A DNA stretch of 64,000 nucleotides from Pseudoxanthomonas sp. z9 (GCF_006542425.1 NZ_VFID01000007.1:372001-436000); one strand, 5' to 3'. Positions 52,433 to 62,568 are shown, counted from the stretch's first letter. The notes: generated by a model not told the origin, from the sequence alone. A program made the numbers and translations.

Positions 52433-53878
52433 TCAGTGCTCGCCGGCGATGTCCTTCAGCAGGACGTCCCAGAACGTCAGCTCGCGATCAAAGGATTCCA
52501 TCCACATGCGCTCGTCGATGCCGTGTGCCCGATCATCTTCCGGATGCCGCAGGGCCAGGCTGCCCACCCCGTACGTGGGAATGCCCGCTGCCCGGAAATA
52601 GCGTCCGTCGGTACCGCCCGACGACATTTCCGGTGTGAGCGTGGCCCCTGGATAGTTCGCATTCACTGCCCTGCGCACCGCTTCGAACACATCGGCACGG
52701 ATGGGAGAAGGCGGGCTCGAACCGCGTGCGGCATCCACGCTGACCGAAGCACCGCTGCCACGGACCGCCCGTTCCAGCGCCGCCTGGACCTGCTCGATCG
52801 GAACACCGGGAAAAATCCGGCAATGCACGGTGGCCGCCACGTTCTGGGCCAGCGCGTTGCGCGCGTTGCCGCCTTCGATCATCGTCGGCACGCAGGTCGT
52901 CCAGAGGATGTTCGCGTCTTCCGGATGCTTCTCCATTACCGCCCGGGCGGCGGCATCGCCGGGATCGCCCAGCAGCGTCCGCAAGGCCGTCGCCACCTCG
53001 CCGCCGCGCGCCCGTGCCATGGCCTCGGCCATCGCGCGGTTGACCTCGTTGAACTGCACGGGGAAACGCAGTGCCTGGATGCCCTTCAGTGCATCGGCCA
53101 TCTCGTACATCGCATTGTCCGGGCGGGGTGCGGAACTGTGTCCTCCGCGATTGCGGGTCTCCACCTTGAAGCTGACCGACGTCTTCTCCGCCGCCTGGAA
53201 GAAGAACGCGGCCGGAGCACCGTCGTGCGCCATTTCGCCGGTGCCGCCGTCGGCATTCAATGCGTACTCGGCCGAGCGAATCCATGCATGCGCTGCCAAT
53301 TGGCGGGTCGTGCGACTGCCGGACTCCTCATCGCCGGACAGTGCCAGCACCAGGTCACGATCCGGCACCCAGCCCGCCTCCCTGAGCCGGATGAAGGTAG
53401 TGGCCAGCAACGCCACCGATGCCTTGGTGTCGACGCTGCCGCGTGCGTACAGGTAGCCGTCCTTCTCCACCGGCCGGAACGGATCGGTGGACCAGTTTTC
53501 GGCGACCGCGCCCACCACGTCCATGTGCGCCAGCAGCGCGACGGGTTTGCGGGTGTTGCCAGCGGCGCCCCGGTAGCGGACCAGCAGGCCCACCGTGGTC
53601 TCTCCCCCCACGTCCAGCGGGAGGGTCTGGATGTCCTCGGCCGGGAAACCCGCCGCCCGCAACCGCCGGATCAGCACCTCGGCGAGTACCGGTACCTGGC
53701 CCTGTCCCTTGACGGTCGGGATCCTGAGCAGTTCGCTGTAGATCTCGCGGGCCTGCTGCCGGTCCCTCGCGTCGGGCGCCGGAGTCGCTGCCTTGGCGCC
53801 GAAGACCATGAGACAGGTCGATAGCACCAGCCCGCCCACCAACCGGCGGCTCGCCGCCCTGGATTGCAATGCCGGCAT
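52433..53878 (-). CDS. Secreted M20-family metallohydrolase
   Basis: The 481-residue enzyme has an N-terminal signal sequence (RLVGGLVLSTCLMVFGAKA) and M20 metal-site motifs: LLAHMDVVGA, YARGSVDTKA, LSGDEESGSRTT (catalytic Glu pair) and ALNADGGTGE, with a C-terminal RAHGIDERMW His. A dimerisation domain lies between about residues 215 and 345. M20 enzymes cleave peptides, N-acyl amino acids or carbamoyl compounds; the size and motifs are closest to carboxypeptidase/PM20D1-like members. It starts 3 bp after the S41 gene. With the nearby amino-acid transporter it probably releases amino acids in the periplasm. Confidence 0.87.
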   Translation of the reverse strand: MPALQSRAASRRLVGGLVLSTCLMVFGAKAATPAPDARDRQQAREIYSELLRIPTVKGQGQVPVLAEVLIRRLRAAGFPAEDIQTLPLDVGGETTVGLLVRYRGAAGNTRKPVALLAHMDVVGAVAENWSTDPFRPVEKDGYLYARGSVDTKASVALLATTFIRLREAGWVPDRDLVLALSGDEESGSRTTRQLAAHAWIRSAEYALNADGGTGEMAHDGAPAAFFFQAAEKTSVSFKVETRNRGGHSSAPRPDNAMYEMADALKGIQALRFPVQFNEVNRAMAEAMARARGGEVATALRTLLGDPGDAAARAVMEKHPEDANILWTTCVPTMIEGGNARNALAQNVAATVHCRIFPGVPIEQVQAALERAVRGSGASVSVDAARGSSPPSPIRADVFEAVRRAVNANYPGATLTPEMSSGGTDGRYFRAAGIPTYGVGSLALRHPEDDRAHGIDERMWMESFDRELTFWDVLLKDIAGEH

Positions 53879-53880
53879 GT

Positions 53881-55449
53881 TCAGTTCCCCCCAGACGTCT
53901 TGCGCGCCGCGATGAGGGCTTGCACGCGCATCAGTACGCTGTCACCGGCGCCATACCAGTCGCCGGGAATCGGCTCCATCGGGATGTCCGGTTGGATGCC
54001 CACGGTGTCGTAGCGCTCGCCGGTCTTCTGGAACGACGCCATGGTGGACAGGTTCACTTCGAGCTGGCTGTTGGGCAACGGAAACTCCACCCCCTGTCCG
54101 CTGCGTCCCATGGTGGCGGTGCCGACCAGGGTGATGCCCGGATAGCCCTTGAACGCCGAGGTGAAGATGTCGCCCGCGCTGCCCAGTCCCCAATCGATCA
54201 GCATGTAGACGGGCTTTCCGTAGTACGGCTTGTCCGCCGAGGGTTTGAGCGCCATGAAATACCAGTCGGTGAACCGGTCCTTCGGCGGATTCCAGGCGGG
54301 CACGAAACTCCGGGTCAGGCGCTCGTAGGCCGCCCGCTCATCCGCAGGGGCCTTCGGATCGGTGACGTACCAGAACTGCTTGTCCGGATCATCGAAGACC
54401 TGCGTCGGATCGGCGTTCTCCGGGCGCTGCCTCAGCTTGACCACATTGAACACGTAGGGAGACGCGTTCGCGGGCATGAAGTAAGGAAACAGCGCGTTGA
54501 GTACGGTACGGCGCCCTCCTCCGCCCTGGCGGGCGTCGATGATGAGCGCGTCGGTATCCTTGAACCGTCGCATCCACTCCGGCAACTGCGCGACGAAGCG
54601 GTCAGCCAGTTCCCCGCGATGCGCGGGGACACGCAGGTAACCCACGTTGCCTGCGAGCAGGCGGCTGTCGTTGGACAGCCGGAAAGGTTTCGCCGCCATC
54701 GCCTTGACCGGCGTGTCGACGGGCAGGCGCCGGAGGGCGCTGTCGCGGCCGTCCTCTGACACCATGTCCAGCACCACTTCGGCGGTCTCCGGCAGGCCCA
54801 TTTCGCGGCGCAGGTAGTTGGTGTAAGGAAACAACCGGTAGCCGCGCGAGAACCGCGCCGAGACCGAACTGAGCGGCCCCTGCCCGATATCGCCCATGAC
54901 GCGGACCCATTCCTCGATGGGAACCCCGTCGATGGCGCGCACATAGGGATACCGCGCATCGAGCAGTCCGCCCGGCGACTCGGTGTACAGGAAGTAGCGC
55001 GCATCCGCGCGCCCAATCTGCACGGCGATGCCGGTCTGAGGAATCCGCTTCTCCCAGCCCACGACCAGCGCGTGGTCATCGCCGAACAACCGCACGAACT
55101 TGTTGATCTGGGTGGACAGGCCATTGACCGAAACCCGTTCCGGAAGGGCTGTCTTGATCCGCGCGAGCGCGCCGCGATAGTCGAAGGTGGAGGCGGTGAT
55201 GTAGGAGCTGTTCCCGTCGATGGCATCCGCCAGTGCGTCCAGATCCTGGACGGCCTGGGCGCGGCTGATGAACCTGTCCCCGTCGGACCGGCCGAGATCA
55301 TTCCTGTCCAGATCGTAGGGATGGAAACCGGATCCATGGGGCGCCGCGTCCCGCGCGAAGGAAGGCATGGCGAGCGCCATTGCCAGCAGGCCCGCGGTCA
55401 GGACTTTCCGTGCGACGTTTCGCGGGAACAGGGAGGTGCGGTTTCTCAT
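53881..55449 (-). CDS. Secreted S41-family peptidase
   Basis: The 522-residue protein has a signal peptide (LTAGLLAMALAMPSFA), an N-terminal helical domain, a PDZ-like part and an S41 core with DALIIDARQGGGGRR and the probable nucleophile in GLGSAGDIFTSAF. The position where tail-specific proteases carry Lys (FGKG) reads TMGRSGQG, so the Ser-Lys dyad is not conserved; other S41 subfamilies lack it as well. It heads the hydrolase part of the locus, 3 bp before the M20 gene. The substrate is probably a peptide taken up with the TonB receptor. Confidence 0.82.
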   Translation of the reverse strand: MRNRTSLFPRNVARKVLTAGLLAMALAMPSFARDAAPHGSGFHPYDLDRNDLGRSDGDRFISRAQAVQDLDALADAIDGNSSYITASTFDYRGALARIKTALPERVSVNGLSTQINKFVRLFGDDHALVVGWEKRIPQTGIAVQIGRADARYFLYTESPGGLLDARYPYVRAIDGVPIEEWVRVMGDIGQGPLSSVSARFSRGYRLFPYTNYLRREMGLPETAEVVLDMVSEDGRDSALRRLPVDTPVKAMAAKPFRLSNDSRLLAGNVGYLRVPAHRGELADRFVAQLPEWMRRFKDTDALIIDARQGGGGRRTVLNALFPYFMPANASPYVFNVVKLRQRPENADPTQVFDDPDKQFWYVTDPKAPADERAAYERLTRSFVPAWNPPKDRFTDWYFMALKPSADKPYYGKPVYMLIDWGLGSAGDIFTSAFKGYPGITLVGTATMGRSGQGVEFPLPNSQLEVNLSTMASFQKTGERYDTVGIQPDIPMEPIPGDWYGAGDSVLMRVQALIAARKTSGGN

Positions 55450-55479
55450 CGGATCCTCTGCATTGGAAAGGTGCGCGGG

Positions 55480-56166
55480 CTACAACAGCCCGTGCTTGAT
55501 CAATTCGTCCCGGTAGAACGCGCGCGCATGCACGATGTGCGCGCGCGCGGCATGCGCGGCGGCACTGGTATCGCCCGCACGGATGGCTTCCAGCATCTGG
55601 TCGTGCTCGTGGACGATCTCGGTCGATCGTCCCTGCAAACTGAGAATGCACTGGCGATAGCGCTCCATCCGCAGCATCAGCTGCTCCAGCAGGAACGACG
55701 CGACATGGTTTCCGGACAGCAGGCGCAGTTCGCCGTGGAAATCGCGGCCCGTCGCCAGCACCACGCCGGTATCGCCCAGTGCGGCCAGCGCGCCCATCTG
55801 GCGGTTGATGCGTTCCAGGCTGCCGATGTCGATCTCGCGCGCGATATGGCGCTCGGTCACCTGCACGGTGATCAGCGCTTCCAGTTCCTCGCGGGTGCGC
55901 GAGAGCTGGACCATGTCGGCCACCGACAGCGGCGGTATCTCGATGGAGCGGCTGCGCTGGCGCCGGATCAGGCCGATACCGTTCAACTGGTTGAGCACTT
56001 CGCGCAGCGGTGTCCGGCTCACTCCGAACACCAGGGATAGTTCGGCCTCGGTGACCCACACCCCCTGCATCCTTTCCGGGTGCGAGATCCAGTTGGTCAG
56101 GCGGGTCAGCAGCGGAACGTCGTGGTTTTGCCACTCGGGGGTGTCGGATGGTGAGAAGGTCGTCAT
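55480..56166 (-). CDS. GntR-family regulator with FCD ligand domain
   Basis: The 228-residue regulator has an N-terminal winged HTH (VTEAELSLVFGVSRTPLREV, then LNQLNGIGLIRRQRSRSIEI) and an all-helical FCD domain (SRTREELEALITVQVTERHI, HEQMLEAIRAGDTSAAAHAARAHI) with His and Asp residues in position for metal or acid binding. FCD regulators usually sense organic acids or amino acids and repress transport and catabolic genes. It is placed between the ABC transporter and the peptidase genes, 30 bp from each, and probably controls the locus. Confidence 0.9.
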   Translation of the reverse strand: MTTFSPSDTPEWQNHDVPLLTRLTNWISHPERMQGVWVTEAELSLVFGVSRTPLREVLNQLNGIGLIRRQRSRSIEIPPLSVADMVQLSRTREELEALITVQVTERHIAREIDIGSLERINRQMGALAALGDTGVVLATGRDFHGELRLLSGNHVASFLLEQLMLRMERYRQCILSLQGRSTEIVHEHDQMLEAIRAGDTSAAAHAARAHIVHARAFYRDELIKHGLL

Positions 56167-56195
56167 GTCGGCTCCGGGGCGGGTCTAGTACACAA

Positions 56196-56927
56196 TTATG
56201 CAATTATGCTCGCCAGAAACCGCCGTGCCCGCTCCGACCGCTGGGCGACATCGCCAAAGAACGCCTCGCTGGCGCAGTCTTCGACGATCCGGCCCTGGTC
56301 CATGAAAATCACCCGATCCGCGACCTTCCGGGCGAACCCCATCTCGTGGGTGACGCACACCATGGTCATGCCCTCGCGGGCCAGCCCGGTCATCACCTCC
56401 AGCACCTCGTTGACCATTTCCGGATCCAGCGCCGAGGTCGGTTCGTCGAACAGCATGCAGGCCGGGTCCATGCACAGCGCCCGTGCAATCGCCACCCGCT
56501 GCTGCTGTCCGCCGGACAGCTGCGCCGGGTACTTGTCGGCGAAGTTCTCCAGGCCCACCCGCCGCAGGTAGCCCAACGCCTTCTGCCGCGCCTGGGCGGG
56601 ATCGCGCTTGAGTACCTTGAGCTGTGCGAACTCCAGGTTGCGCAGCACGTCCATGTGGGGGAACAGCTCGAAGTGCTGGAACACCATGCCGACGCCGGCG
56701 CGGATGGACGGCAGTTTCGACGCCGGTGCGGGAATGACCTGATCGCCAATGACGATGCGCCCCTGCTGGAAGGGTTCAAGCGCGTTGACGCACTTGATGA
56801 GCGTGGACTTTCCGCTGCCCGACGGGCCGCATACCACCACCACTTCGCCCTTGCCGACCTGGGTGCTGCAGTCGTGCAGCACCTGGGTCTGCCCATACCA
56901 CTTGGACACGTTCTCGATCCTGATCAT
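56196..56927 (-). CDS. Polar amino acid ABC transporter ATP-binding protein (GltL type)
   Basis: The 243-residue ATPase has Walker [11 protein letters not shown]-loop [13 protein letters not shown], signature [14 protein letters not shown], Walker [13 protein letters not shown] and [29 protein letters not shown] is the usual start of this subfamily. The ATG at 56927 overlaps the stop of the preceding permease (ATGA). With two GltJ/GltK-like permeases and a GltI-like binding protein it forms a complete type I importer for acidic or polar amino acids. Confidence 0.92.
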   Translation of the reverse strand: MIRIENVSKWYGQTQVLHDCSTQVGKGEVVVVCGPSGSGKSTLIKCVNALEPFQQGRIVIGDQVIPAPASKLPSIRAGVGMVFQHFELFPHMDVLRNLEFAQLKVLKRDPAQARQKALGYLRRVGLENFADKYPAQLSGGQQQRVAIARALCMDPACMLFDEPTSALDPEMVNEVLEVMTGLAREGMTMVCVTHEMGFARKVADRVIFMDQGRIVEDCASEAFFGDVAQRSERARRFLASIIA

Positions 56928-57607
56928 GCCGCCGCCCGCTTCTTTTCCGTGTAGATGTCCACGCACTTGGATGCCGCGAAACACAGCACGAAGTACACCG
57001 CGCCCGCGAATAGATAGAGTTCGATCAGACGGCTGTCGCGCTGTCCGATTTTGGTGGCCGCGCCGAGGAAATCACTGACGCTGATCACGTAGACCAGCGA
57101 GGTGTCCTGGAAAATGATGATCGCCTTGGTCAGGATCAGCGGTGTCATCACCTTCAGGGCCTGCGGCAGCACGATGTGGCGCATGGCCTGTCCCCGGGTC
57201 ATGCCCAGCGCCAGCGCGGCGCTGGTCTGGCCAGGACGGATGCTCAGGATGCCGGCGCGGATCACTTCGCAGAAGTAGGCCGCCTCGAACGCGACGAAGG
57301 CGATGAAGGCCGAATACATCGGGCCGATCGGGGTGAAGGTTCCTCGGATCGCCTCGATCAACAGCGGCACCAGCAGATAGAACCAGAAGATCGCCAGCAC
57401 CAGCGGAATCGACCGGAACACCGACACATACAACGTCGCCACGCCGGATACCCAACGATGGGGTGACAGCCGCATCAGCGCCAGCCCGATGCCGAGCACC
57501 AGGCCGCCGAGCAGCGAGGCGGCCAGCAGGCCCAGCGACAGCAGCATGCCCCGGGCCAGGAACGGCATGGCCTCCCCGATCACGCTCCAGTCCAGCGCGT
57601 CGTTCAT
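56924..57607 (-). CDS. Amino acid ABC transporter permease 2 (GltK type)
   Basis: The 227-residue permease has five hydrophobic helices and the EAA-like cytoplasmic loop [39 protein letters not shown] is the typical His/Glu/Gln permease segment. The start at 57607 lies within the stop of permease 1, the end within the start of the ATPase. It forms a heterodimer with permease 1. Confidence 0.92.
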   Translation of the reverse strand: MNDALDWSVIGEAMPFLARGMLLSLGLLAASLLGGLVLGIGLALMRLSPHRWVSGVATLYVSVFRSIPLVLAIFWFYLLVPLLIEAIRGTFTPIGPMYSAFIAFVAFEAAYFCEVIRAGILSIRPGQTSAALALGMTRGQAMRHIVLPQALKVMTPLILTKAIIIFQDTSLVYVISVSDFLGAATKIGQRDSRLIELYLFAGAVYFVLCFAASKCVDIYTEKKRAAA

Positions 57608-58344
57608 CGGTGGGCCTCCGCTCCGGGCAGCCGCAACCGCCGTTCCAGCCGCGCCATCAGCCAGGCGACCAGCTGCGCGATCAGGAAGTACAGCGCGGTG
57701 GCGACAATGAACGCCTCGAAGATATGTCCGGTGAACTCGCCGATCTGCCGGCTCTGCGCGGTCAGTTCCAGCAGGCCGATGGTCAGCGCCACCGCCGAGT
57801 TCTTGAAGACATTGAGGAACTCGGAAGTCAGCGGCGGCACGATCACCCGGAATGCCATCGGCAGGATGACGTGGCGATAGACCTGCGACCGCCGCATGCC
57901 CAGCGCGAAGCCGGCATTGAACTGTCCTGGCGGCTGCGCCTGGATGCCGGCGCGCACCTGCTCGCACACGCGCGCGGCGGTGAACAGGCCCAGGCACCAT
58001 ATCGCGGTGGCGGTCTGTACCAGCACCGGATGCGCGGCGTTGAGATCGTCCTGCAAGGCTTGTGGCAGCAGCAGCACCGGCGCGATGTAGTACCAGAAAA
58101 ACAACTGCACCAGCAGCGGGATGTTGCGGAACAGCTCCACGTAGGTGGCCGCCACCGCACGCACCGCGCGCCATGGCAAGGTCCGCGCCACGCCGAGCAA
58201 CACGCCCAGGACCAGTGCCAGCACCCACGCTGCCAGTGCGATGCCGATGGTCAACGCCAGTCCCGACAGGATCCAGTCGGCGTAGCGTCCTGCCCCGGTG
58301 AAGGTGCGCGCGAAGAAGATCGCCCAGTTCCAGTCGTAGTTCAT
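57604..58344 (-). CDS. Amino acid ABC transporter permease 1 (GltJ type)
   Basis: The 246-residue permease has the HEQ-family signature VELFRNIPLLVQLFFWYY and an EAA loop AGFALGMRRSQVYRHVILPM, with hydrophobic helices between. MNYDWNWAIFF is the usual start of GltJ-like proteins. It overlaps the binding-protein stop by 4 nt and the next permease by 4 nt. Acidic-amino-acid preference is inferred from the resemblance to Glt systems. Confidence 0.92.
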   Translation of the reverse strand: MNYDWNWAIFFARTFTGAGRYADWILSGLALTIGIALAAWVLALVLGVLLGVARTLPWRAVRAVAATYVELFRNIPLLVQLFFWYYIAPVLLLPQALQDDLNAAHPVLVQTATAIWCLGLFTAARVCEQVRAGIQAQPPGQFNAGFALGMRRSQVYRHVILPMAFRVIVPPLTSEFLNVFKNSAVALTIGLLELTAQSRQIGEFTGHIFEAFIVATALYFLIAQLVAWLMARLERRLRLPGAEAHR

Positions 58345-59327
58345 TGCAGCGGCCGGTCGTTGGGGTGGGCATACAGCTCGGCCAGGTCCGCGCCGAAGGG
58401 AACCTGGAGATTCACCTGCCGCGGCGGAATCGGGGACTGGAACCAGGTCGCATACAGCGCGCGCATGCGGCCATCGCGCATCATCGCCTGGATGGTGCGA
58501 TCGGCCACGGCCTTGAACGCCGGATCACCCTTGCGCAGGGCACAGGCATAGACCTCCCGGGTCAGCGGAGTGCCGACCACGTGCCATTCGTCGGGCTGCT
58601 TGGCCTTGGACATTTCGCCGAACAGGATGGCGTCGTCGCTCATGAACGCCACCGCTTTTCCGAACTCCAGCGCCACGAACGCATCGCCGTGATCCCGTGC
58701 GGCGATGATGCGGATACCCAGATGATGACGGGCGTCGTGTTGGCGCAGCGCGATTTCCGACGTGGTGCCGGCGGAGACCACCACGTTGCGCCCCCGCAGA
58801 TCGTCGAAGTCCCGGATGCCGCTGTCCCGGCGCACCAGCAGGCGGGTGCCGGCGATGAAGTAGTTGGTGGTGAAGGCCACCGACCGGGCACGCGCCAAGT
58901 TGTTGGTGGTGGTGCCGCATTCCAGATCGATGGTGTTGTTGATCAGCAGCGGGATCCGCGTCTGCGAAGTCACCGCCACCAGCTTCACCTTGACCGCCGG
59001 CACACCGGCTTCACGCCCGGCCTCCCGTGCGATTGCCATCGCGATCTCGTGTGCGTAGCCGGCCACGTGCTGCTGGTTGTCGAAATACGAGAACGGGATG
59101 CTGTTCTCGCGGTGTCCGAGCGTGATCTCGCCGGTGCGCCTGATTTTTTCCAGCGTCGTCGCCGGAGCGTCGGCCTGGCCGTGGTCGTCCCGGGGATAGA
59201 GCGCCAGCAATGCGGCGGCGGCCGCTACCACCGCCAGGACGACCAGTGTCGTGGTCCGGCTCCAGCCACCCGTTGGCGTCCGCGCAGGCGACGGTTCGTG
59301 TCGGACATTTCCGCCTGAATCCCTCAT
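58341..59327 (-). CDS. GltI-like amino acid binding protein
   Basis: The 328-residue solute-binding protein has an N-terminal hydrophobic anchor or signal (TTLVVLAVVAAAAALLAL) and family-3 motifs: IRRTGEITLGHRENSIPFSY, LINNTIDLECGTTTNNLARA and a final DLAELYAHP. The ECGxxTNN pattern is shared with glutamate/aspartate-binding GltI. The start at 59327 (MRDSGGNVRH) is preferred to one at 59360. It is the first gene of the transporter part, 170 bp after the TonB receptor gene. Confidence 0.88.
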   Translation of the reverse strand: MRDSGGNVRHEPSPARTPTGGWSRTTTLVVLAVVAAAAALLALYPRDDHGQADAPATTLEKIRRTGEITLGHRENSIPFSYFDNQQHVAGYAHEIAMAIAREAGREAGVPAVKVKLVAVTSQTRIPLLINNTIDLECGTTTNNLARARSVAFTTNYFIAGTRLLVRRDSGIRDFDDLRGRNVVVSAGTTSEIALRQHDARHHLGIRIIAARDHGDAFVALEFGKAVAFMSDDAILFGEMSKAKQPDEWHVVGTPLTREVYACALRKGDPAFKAVADRTIQAMMRDGRMRALYATWFQSPIPPRQVNLQVPFGADLAELYAHPNDRPLQ

Positions 59328-59499
59328 GAGACTCCTACCCTTTCTCCCGTGCCGGGACATTCCAATCTATCCGACGCCAAGGCGCCGGGGACGATTCCCG
59401 GCACCTTGGCGAACAGGATCCGCGGCGCCGGACCGCGCTTGCTCATTTCAATGTTCCGGCATTCGACGGGCATGACAGGACGTGGGTTCGGGAAACGGA

Positions 59500-62400
59500 T
59501 CAGAAGGACTGCGTGTAGCGCAGGTACAGGAACCGGCCGATGTCGAAGCCGCCGTAGTACGCGTAGTTCGACAGCGGTTGGGTGTACATCAGCGGCCCGA
59601 CCTTGTTGAACACGTTGTTGGCGCCGACCGACACCGTGGCGTTCCACGGCAGGGTCACCCGGAACTGCACATCGTGGAAGACCGTGGCCCCCACGTTGCG
59701 GCGCCGCGAGATCTCGCTCTCCGGCCGGCCATCCGGCCCCAGCGTGCCGCTCGGCGCATAGGTGATCTCGTCGCACTCCAGATGGGGCTGCGTCACCGGC
59801 GGCGCGCCGGGCCCGGTCGGCGTGAAGTAGACGCAGGCTTCCTTCATGCCCGAGTAGTAGCGGGTACTCCAGCTTGCGCCCAGGATGCCGCGTTCCCAGC
59901 CCACGTTGAGGTTGGAGCGAAGACGGAAGCTGCTTCCCGCCCAACCCACGTCGGAAATCGGATGCTCCGGCAGATCGCTGCTGACCGAGTAGTCGTACAC
60001 CGTGTAGGTGGAGGTCGACCCGATGCTGAACTTGCCCCAGTCCGCCAGTTCAAAACGATAGGACAGATCCAGATCGAATCCCTGCACCTTGCGGAAACCC
60101 GCATTGGTGTCGCCGAAGCGCAGATCATTGATGTTGCCGGTGGCCGGATCCCGGGTAAAACCGTTGCCCGTGCTCTGTCCGCAGCGCGAGGCGATGCCGA
60201 TCACGTAGCAATCCGTGAGCATGCTGTCCGGACCATCCGACACGATGGTGTCGTCGATGCGGATCCGCCACCAATCCAGGGCGAGGTTTAACCCGGGGAT
60301 GAAGCCGGGACTCCACACCACGCCGATGGTCTGCGACTTGGATGTCTCCGGCAGCAGATCCGGGTTCGATCCGGTGAAGAACGGCACCGCCGCGCTGGCG
60401 CCCGGCCCGGTGACCGGCGTGCCGGCGGCGTTGAGCTGGCGGAACGTATCCGCGCGCGCGCCCAGCTCGGCCCGGCAGTTGGCACGGGTGGTCGGATTGG
60501 ACGCCGAACTGCCGTACACCACATCGCACGGATCCGTATAGCGTTCGGCCGTCTCGCTCATGCCACCGTAGAGATCGCTGATGGTGGGCGCGCGGAAGCC
60601 ATCGGCGAGCGTGGCACGCAGCATCAGCGAATCGATCGGCTTCCAGCGCAGGCCGATCTTGTTGTTGGTGGTATCGCCGAAATTGCTGTAGTCGGAATAG
60701 CGGCTGGCCATGTTCAGGCTCAGCTCCCGGGCAAAACGCATGTCGGCCAGGAGGGGCACCTCCAGCTCCGCGTACAGCTCCTTCACCGAGTAACTGCCGC
60801 GGGTGGGGTTGTCGCCCTGATTGGTGGAAAGTCCGCCCGCCGCCATCGCGTCGGGAATGAACTCGCCGCTCTCCTTCCTGCGCTCGACGCCCACCGCGAA
60901 TCCCAGATCGCCGGCCGGCAGCGCCATCACGGTTCCCGACAGGTTGGCCGCCAGCACTTCCGTGATGGTTTCGCCGCTGTCGTGTTCGATGTGATACAGG
61001 TAGTCCAGCAGTTTCTGGTTACCCGTCAGACCGTAGGGGGCGACGGTTCCATAGGGAATGAACGGATTGAACGGAACGCACCCGGCGACGGCCGCGCCTG
61101 GTCGTCCGCAGCGCACCTCGCCCGTGGCCGTATCCAGGTACGACGGTCCCAGTGCGTTGCGGAGACGATCGATGCCCATATCGCCAATGCCGGTCAGGAG
61201 CAGCTTGTTCCGGTTGTGCATGTAGGACACGTCCCAGTCGAAGGGGCGCGCGGCCAGTTCGAAGGTCCCTTCGAGCGCGGCGGAGAACCGGAAGGTGCTG
61301 AGTTCATTCGTGGTCTGCCGCGGGACTTCCTGGAAGTTGCGGAACCAGGTGGTGATGTCGCGATTGATCGGGTTGAAGTAGCTATCGCCCGAGATGGGCA
61401 GATTGAACCGGCTGGCGGTCAGTGGCCGCCCTGACGATGTACGGGTGCTGGAGCGGTCGCTGTACAGCAGGTTGGTACGGAAGCGCACGGCGTCGGTGAT
61501 GTTCAGGATGCCGTCCGCGTACACCGACTTCCATTTGCGGGGAATCCGCAAGTCCGCCAGATCCTTGGTGTTGAACTTGGTGGCGGTGGAACCGGGCACG
61601 CAGATGTTCGGTCCCGGCTGGGCGACCGAGTTGGGCAGGCAGGTGCCGACAAAGGTGTCCTGGGCGATATAGTCCGCCGGATTCATCGGGTCGCCGCCGT
61701 CGCGCAGCAGCACGCGCGTGTTGTTGCCGGTGTAGACCACGTTCGGCAGGCCATCCGAGGGACGGCTGGTGAACACCGCCCGGGGCAGGTTGATCGCCCA
61801 GTTGTCGGTGGGATGGCGCTGCGAGCTCGGATAGCGGCTGTATTCGCGATCCACGGCGCCCACGCGGTCTTCCTTGGCCCACTCCGCGGCGAAGGTCAGC
61901 GAGCCGCGATCGCCGCTGAAGCCGAACACCATGTCGCCCTTGGTCACCGCGCCGTCGCCTTCGCTGTACTGGCCATAGTAGACGCTGGCGCTGACGCCCT
62001 CGAAGTTCGAGCGGGTGATGATGTTCACCACGCCGGCGATCGCGTCAGCGCCATAGATCGAGGAGGCGCCGTCCTTCAGCACTTCGATCCGCTCCACCGC
62101 CGCGGCCGGAATCAGCGAAACGTCGGCCTGGCCGGTGATGCCCACGCCCATGCGGCGGCCATTGACCAGCACCAGGCTGCGCTCCGGTCCAAGGTCGCGC
62201 AGGCTGACATAGGTGCCACCCGCGTCCGCGCCGGAACTGCTCGGGCTGGCGCGGCTCAGCGGCGCGTTGCCCATCGCACTGAGGTTCTGCAGGATGTCGC
62301 CGACCGACTGGAAGCCCTGCTTCTCGATGTCCTGGCGGCTGATCACTTCGATCGGCTGCGCGGTCTCCACGTCGACCCGGCGGATCCGCGAGCCGGTGAC

Positions 62401-62568
62401 GCGCACCGTATCCAGGCTCTGGACGCCGGCCGCCGGCTCGTCCGCGTTCGCGCTTGTGGCCGTGGACTGTTCGGCCTGCTGCGCGACGGCGATGACCGGT
62501 GACAGCGTGACGCCGAACAGCAAGGCGACACGGATCGCGTCGCACAACAGGTTGTTCCGGTAGCTCAT
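59500..62568 (-). CDS. TonB-dependent outer-membrane receptor
   Basis: The 1022-residue receptor has a signal peptide (RVALLFGVTLSPVIAVAQ), a TonB-box-like LDTVRVTGSRI, a plug domain with QDIEKQGFQSVGDILQNLS and RSLVLVNGRRMGVG, and a long beta-barrel that ends in FLYLRYTQSF with a terminal Phe. Two loops with Cys pairs (FVGTCLPN/ICVPGS; DPCDVVYG/ANCRAELG) may form disulfides. The length and plug match the large xanthomonad receptors for peptides or glycans rather than siderophore receptors. It is the first gene of the locus, and probably imports the substrate hydrolysed by the S41 and M20 enzymes. Confidence 0.93.
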   Translation of the reverse strand: MSYRNNLLCDAIRVALLFGVTLSPVIAVAQQAEQSTATSANADEPAAGVQSLDTVRVTGSRIRRVDVETAQPIEVISRQDIEKQGFQSVGDILQNLSAMGNAPLSRASPSSSGADAGGTYVSLRDLGPERSLVLVNGRRMGVGITGQADVSLIPAAAVERIEVLKDGASSIYGADAIAGVVNIITRSNFEGVSASVYYGQYSEGDGAVTKGDMVFGFSGDRGSLTFAAEWAKEDRVGAVDREYSRYPSSQRHPTDNWAINLPRAVFTSRPSDGLPNVVYTGNNTRVLLRDGGDPMNPADYIAQDTFVGTCLPNSVAQPGPNICVPGSTATKFNTKDLADLRIPRKWKSVYADGILNITDAVRFRTNLLYSDRSSTRTSSGRPLTASRFNLPISGDSYFNPINRDITTWFRNFQEVPRQTTNELSTFRFSAALEGTFELAARPFDWDVSYMHNRNKLLLTGIGDMGIDRLRNALGPSYLDTATGEVRCGRPGAAVAGCVPFNPFIPYGTVAPYGLTGNQKLLDYLYHIEHDSGETITEVLAANLSGTVMALPAGDLGFAVGVERRKESGEFIPDAMAAGGLSTNQGDNPTRGSYSVKELYAELEVPLLADMRFARELSLNMASRYSDYSNFGDTTNNKIGLRWKPIDSLMLRATLADGFRAPTISDLYGGMSETAERYTDPCDVVYGSSASNPTTRANCRAELGARADTFRQLNAAGTPVTGPGASAAVPFFTGSNPDLLPETSKSQTIGVVWSPGFIPGLNLALDWWRIRIDDTIVSDGPDSMLTDCYVIGIASRCGQSTGNGFTRDPATGNINDLRFGDTNAGFRKVQGFDLDLSYRFELADWGKFSIGSTSTYTVYDYSVSSDLPEHPISDVGWAGSSFRLRSNLNVGWERGILGASWSTRYYSGMKEACVYFTPTGPGAPPVTQPHLECDEITYAPSGTLGPDGRPESEISRRRNVGATVFHDVQFRVTLPWNATVSVGANNVFNKVGPLMYTQPLSNYAYYGGFDIGRFLYLRYTQSF

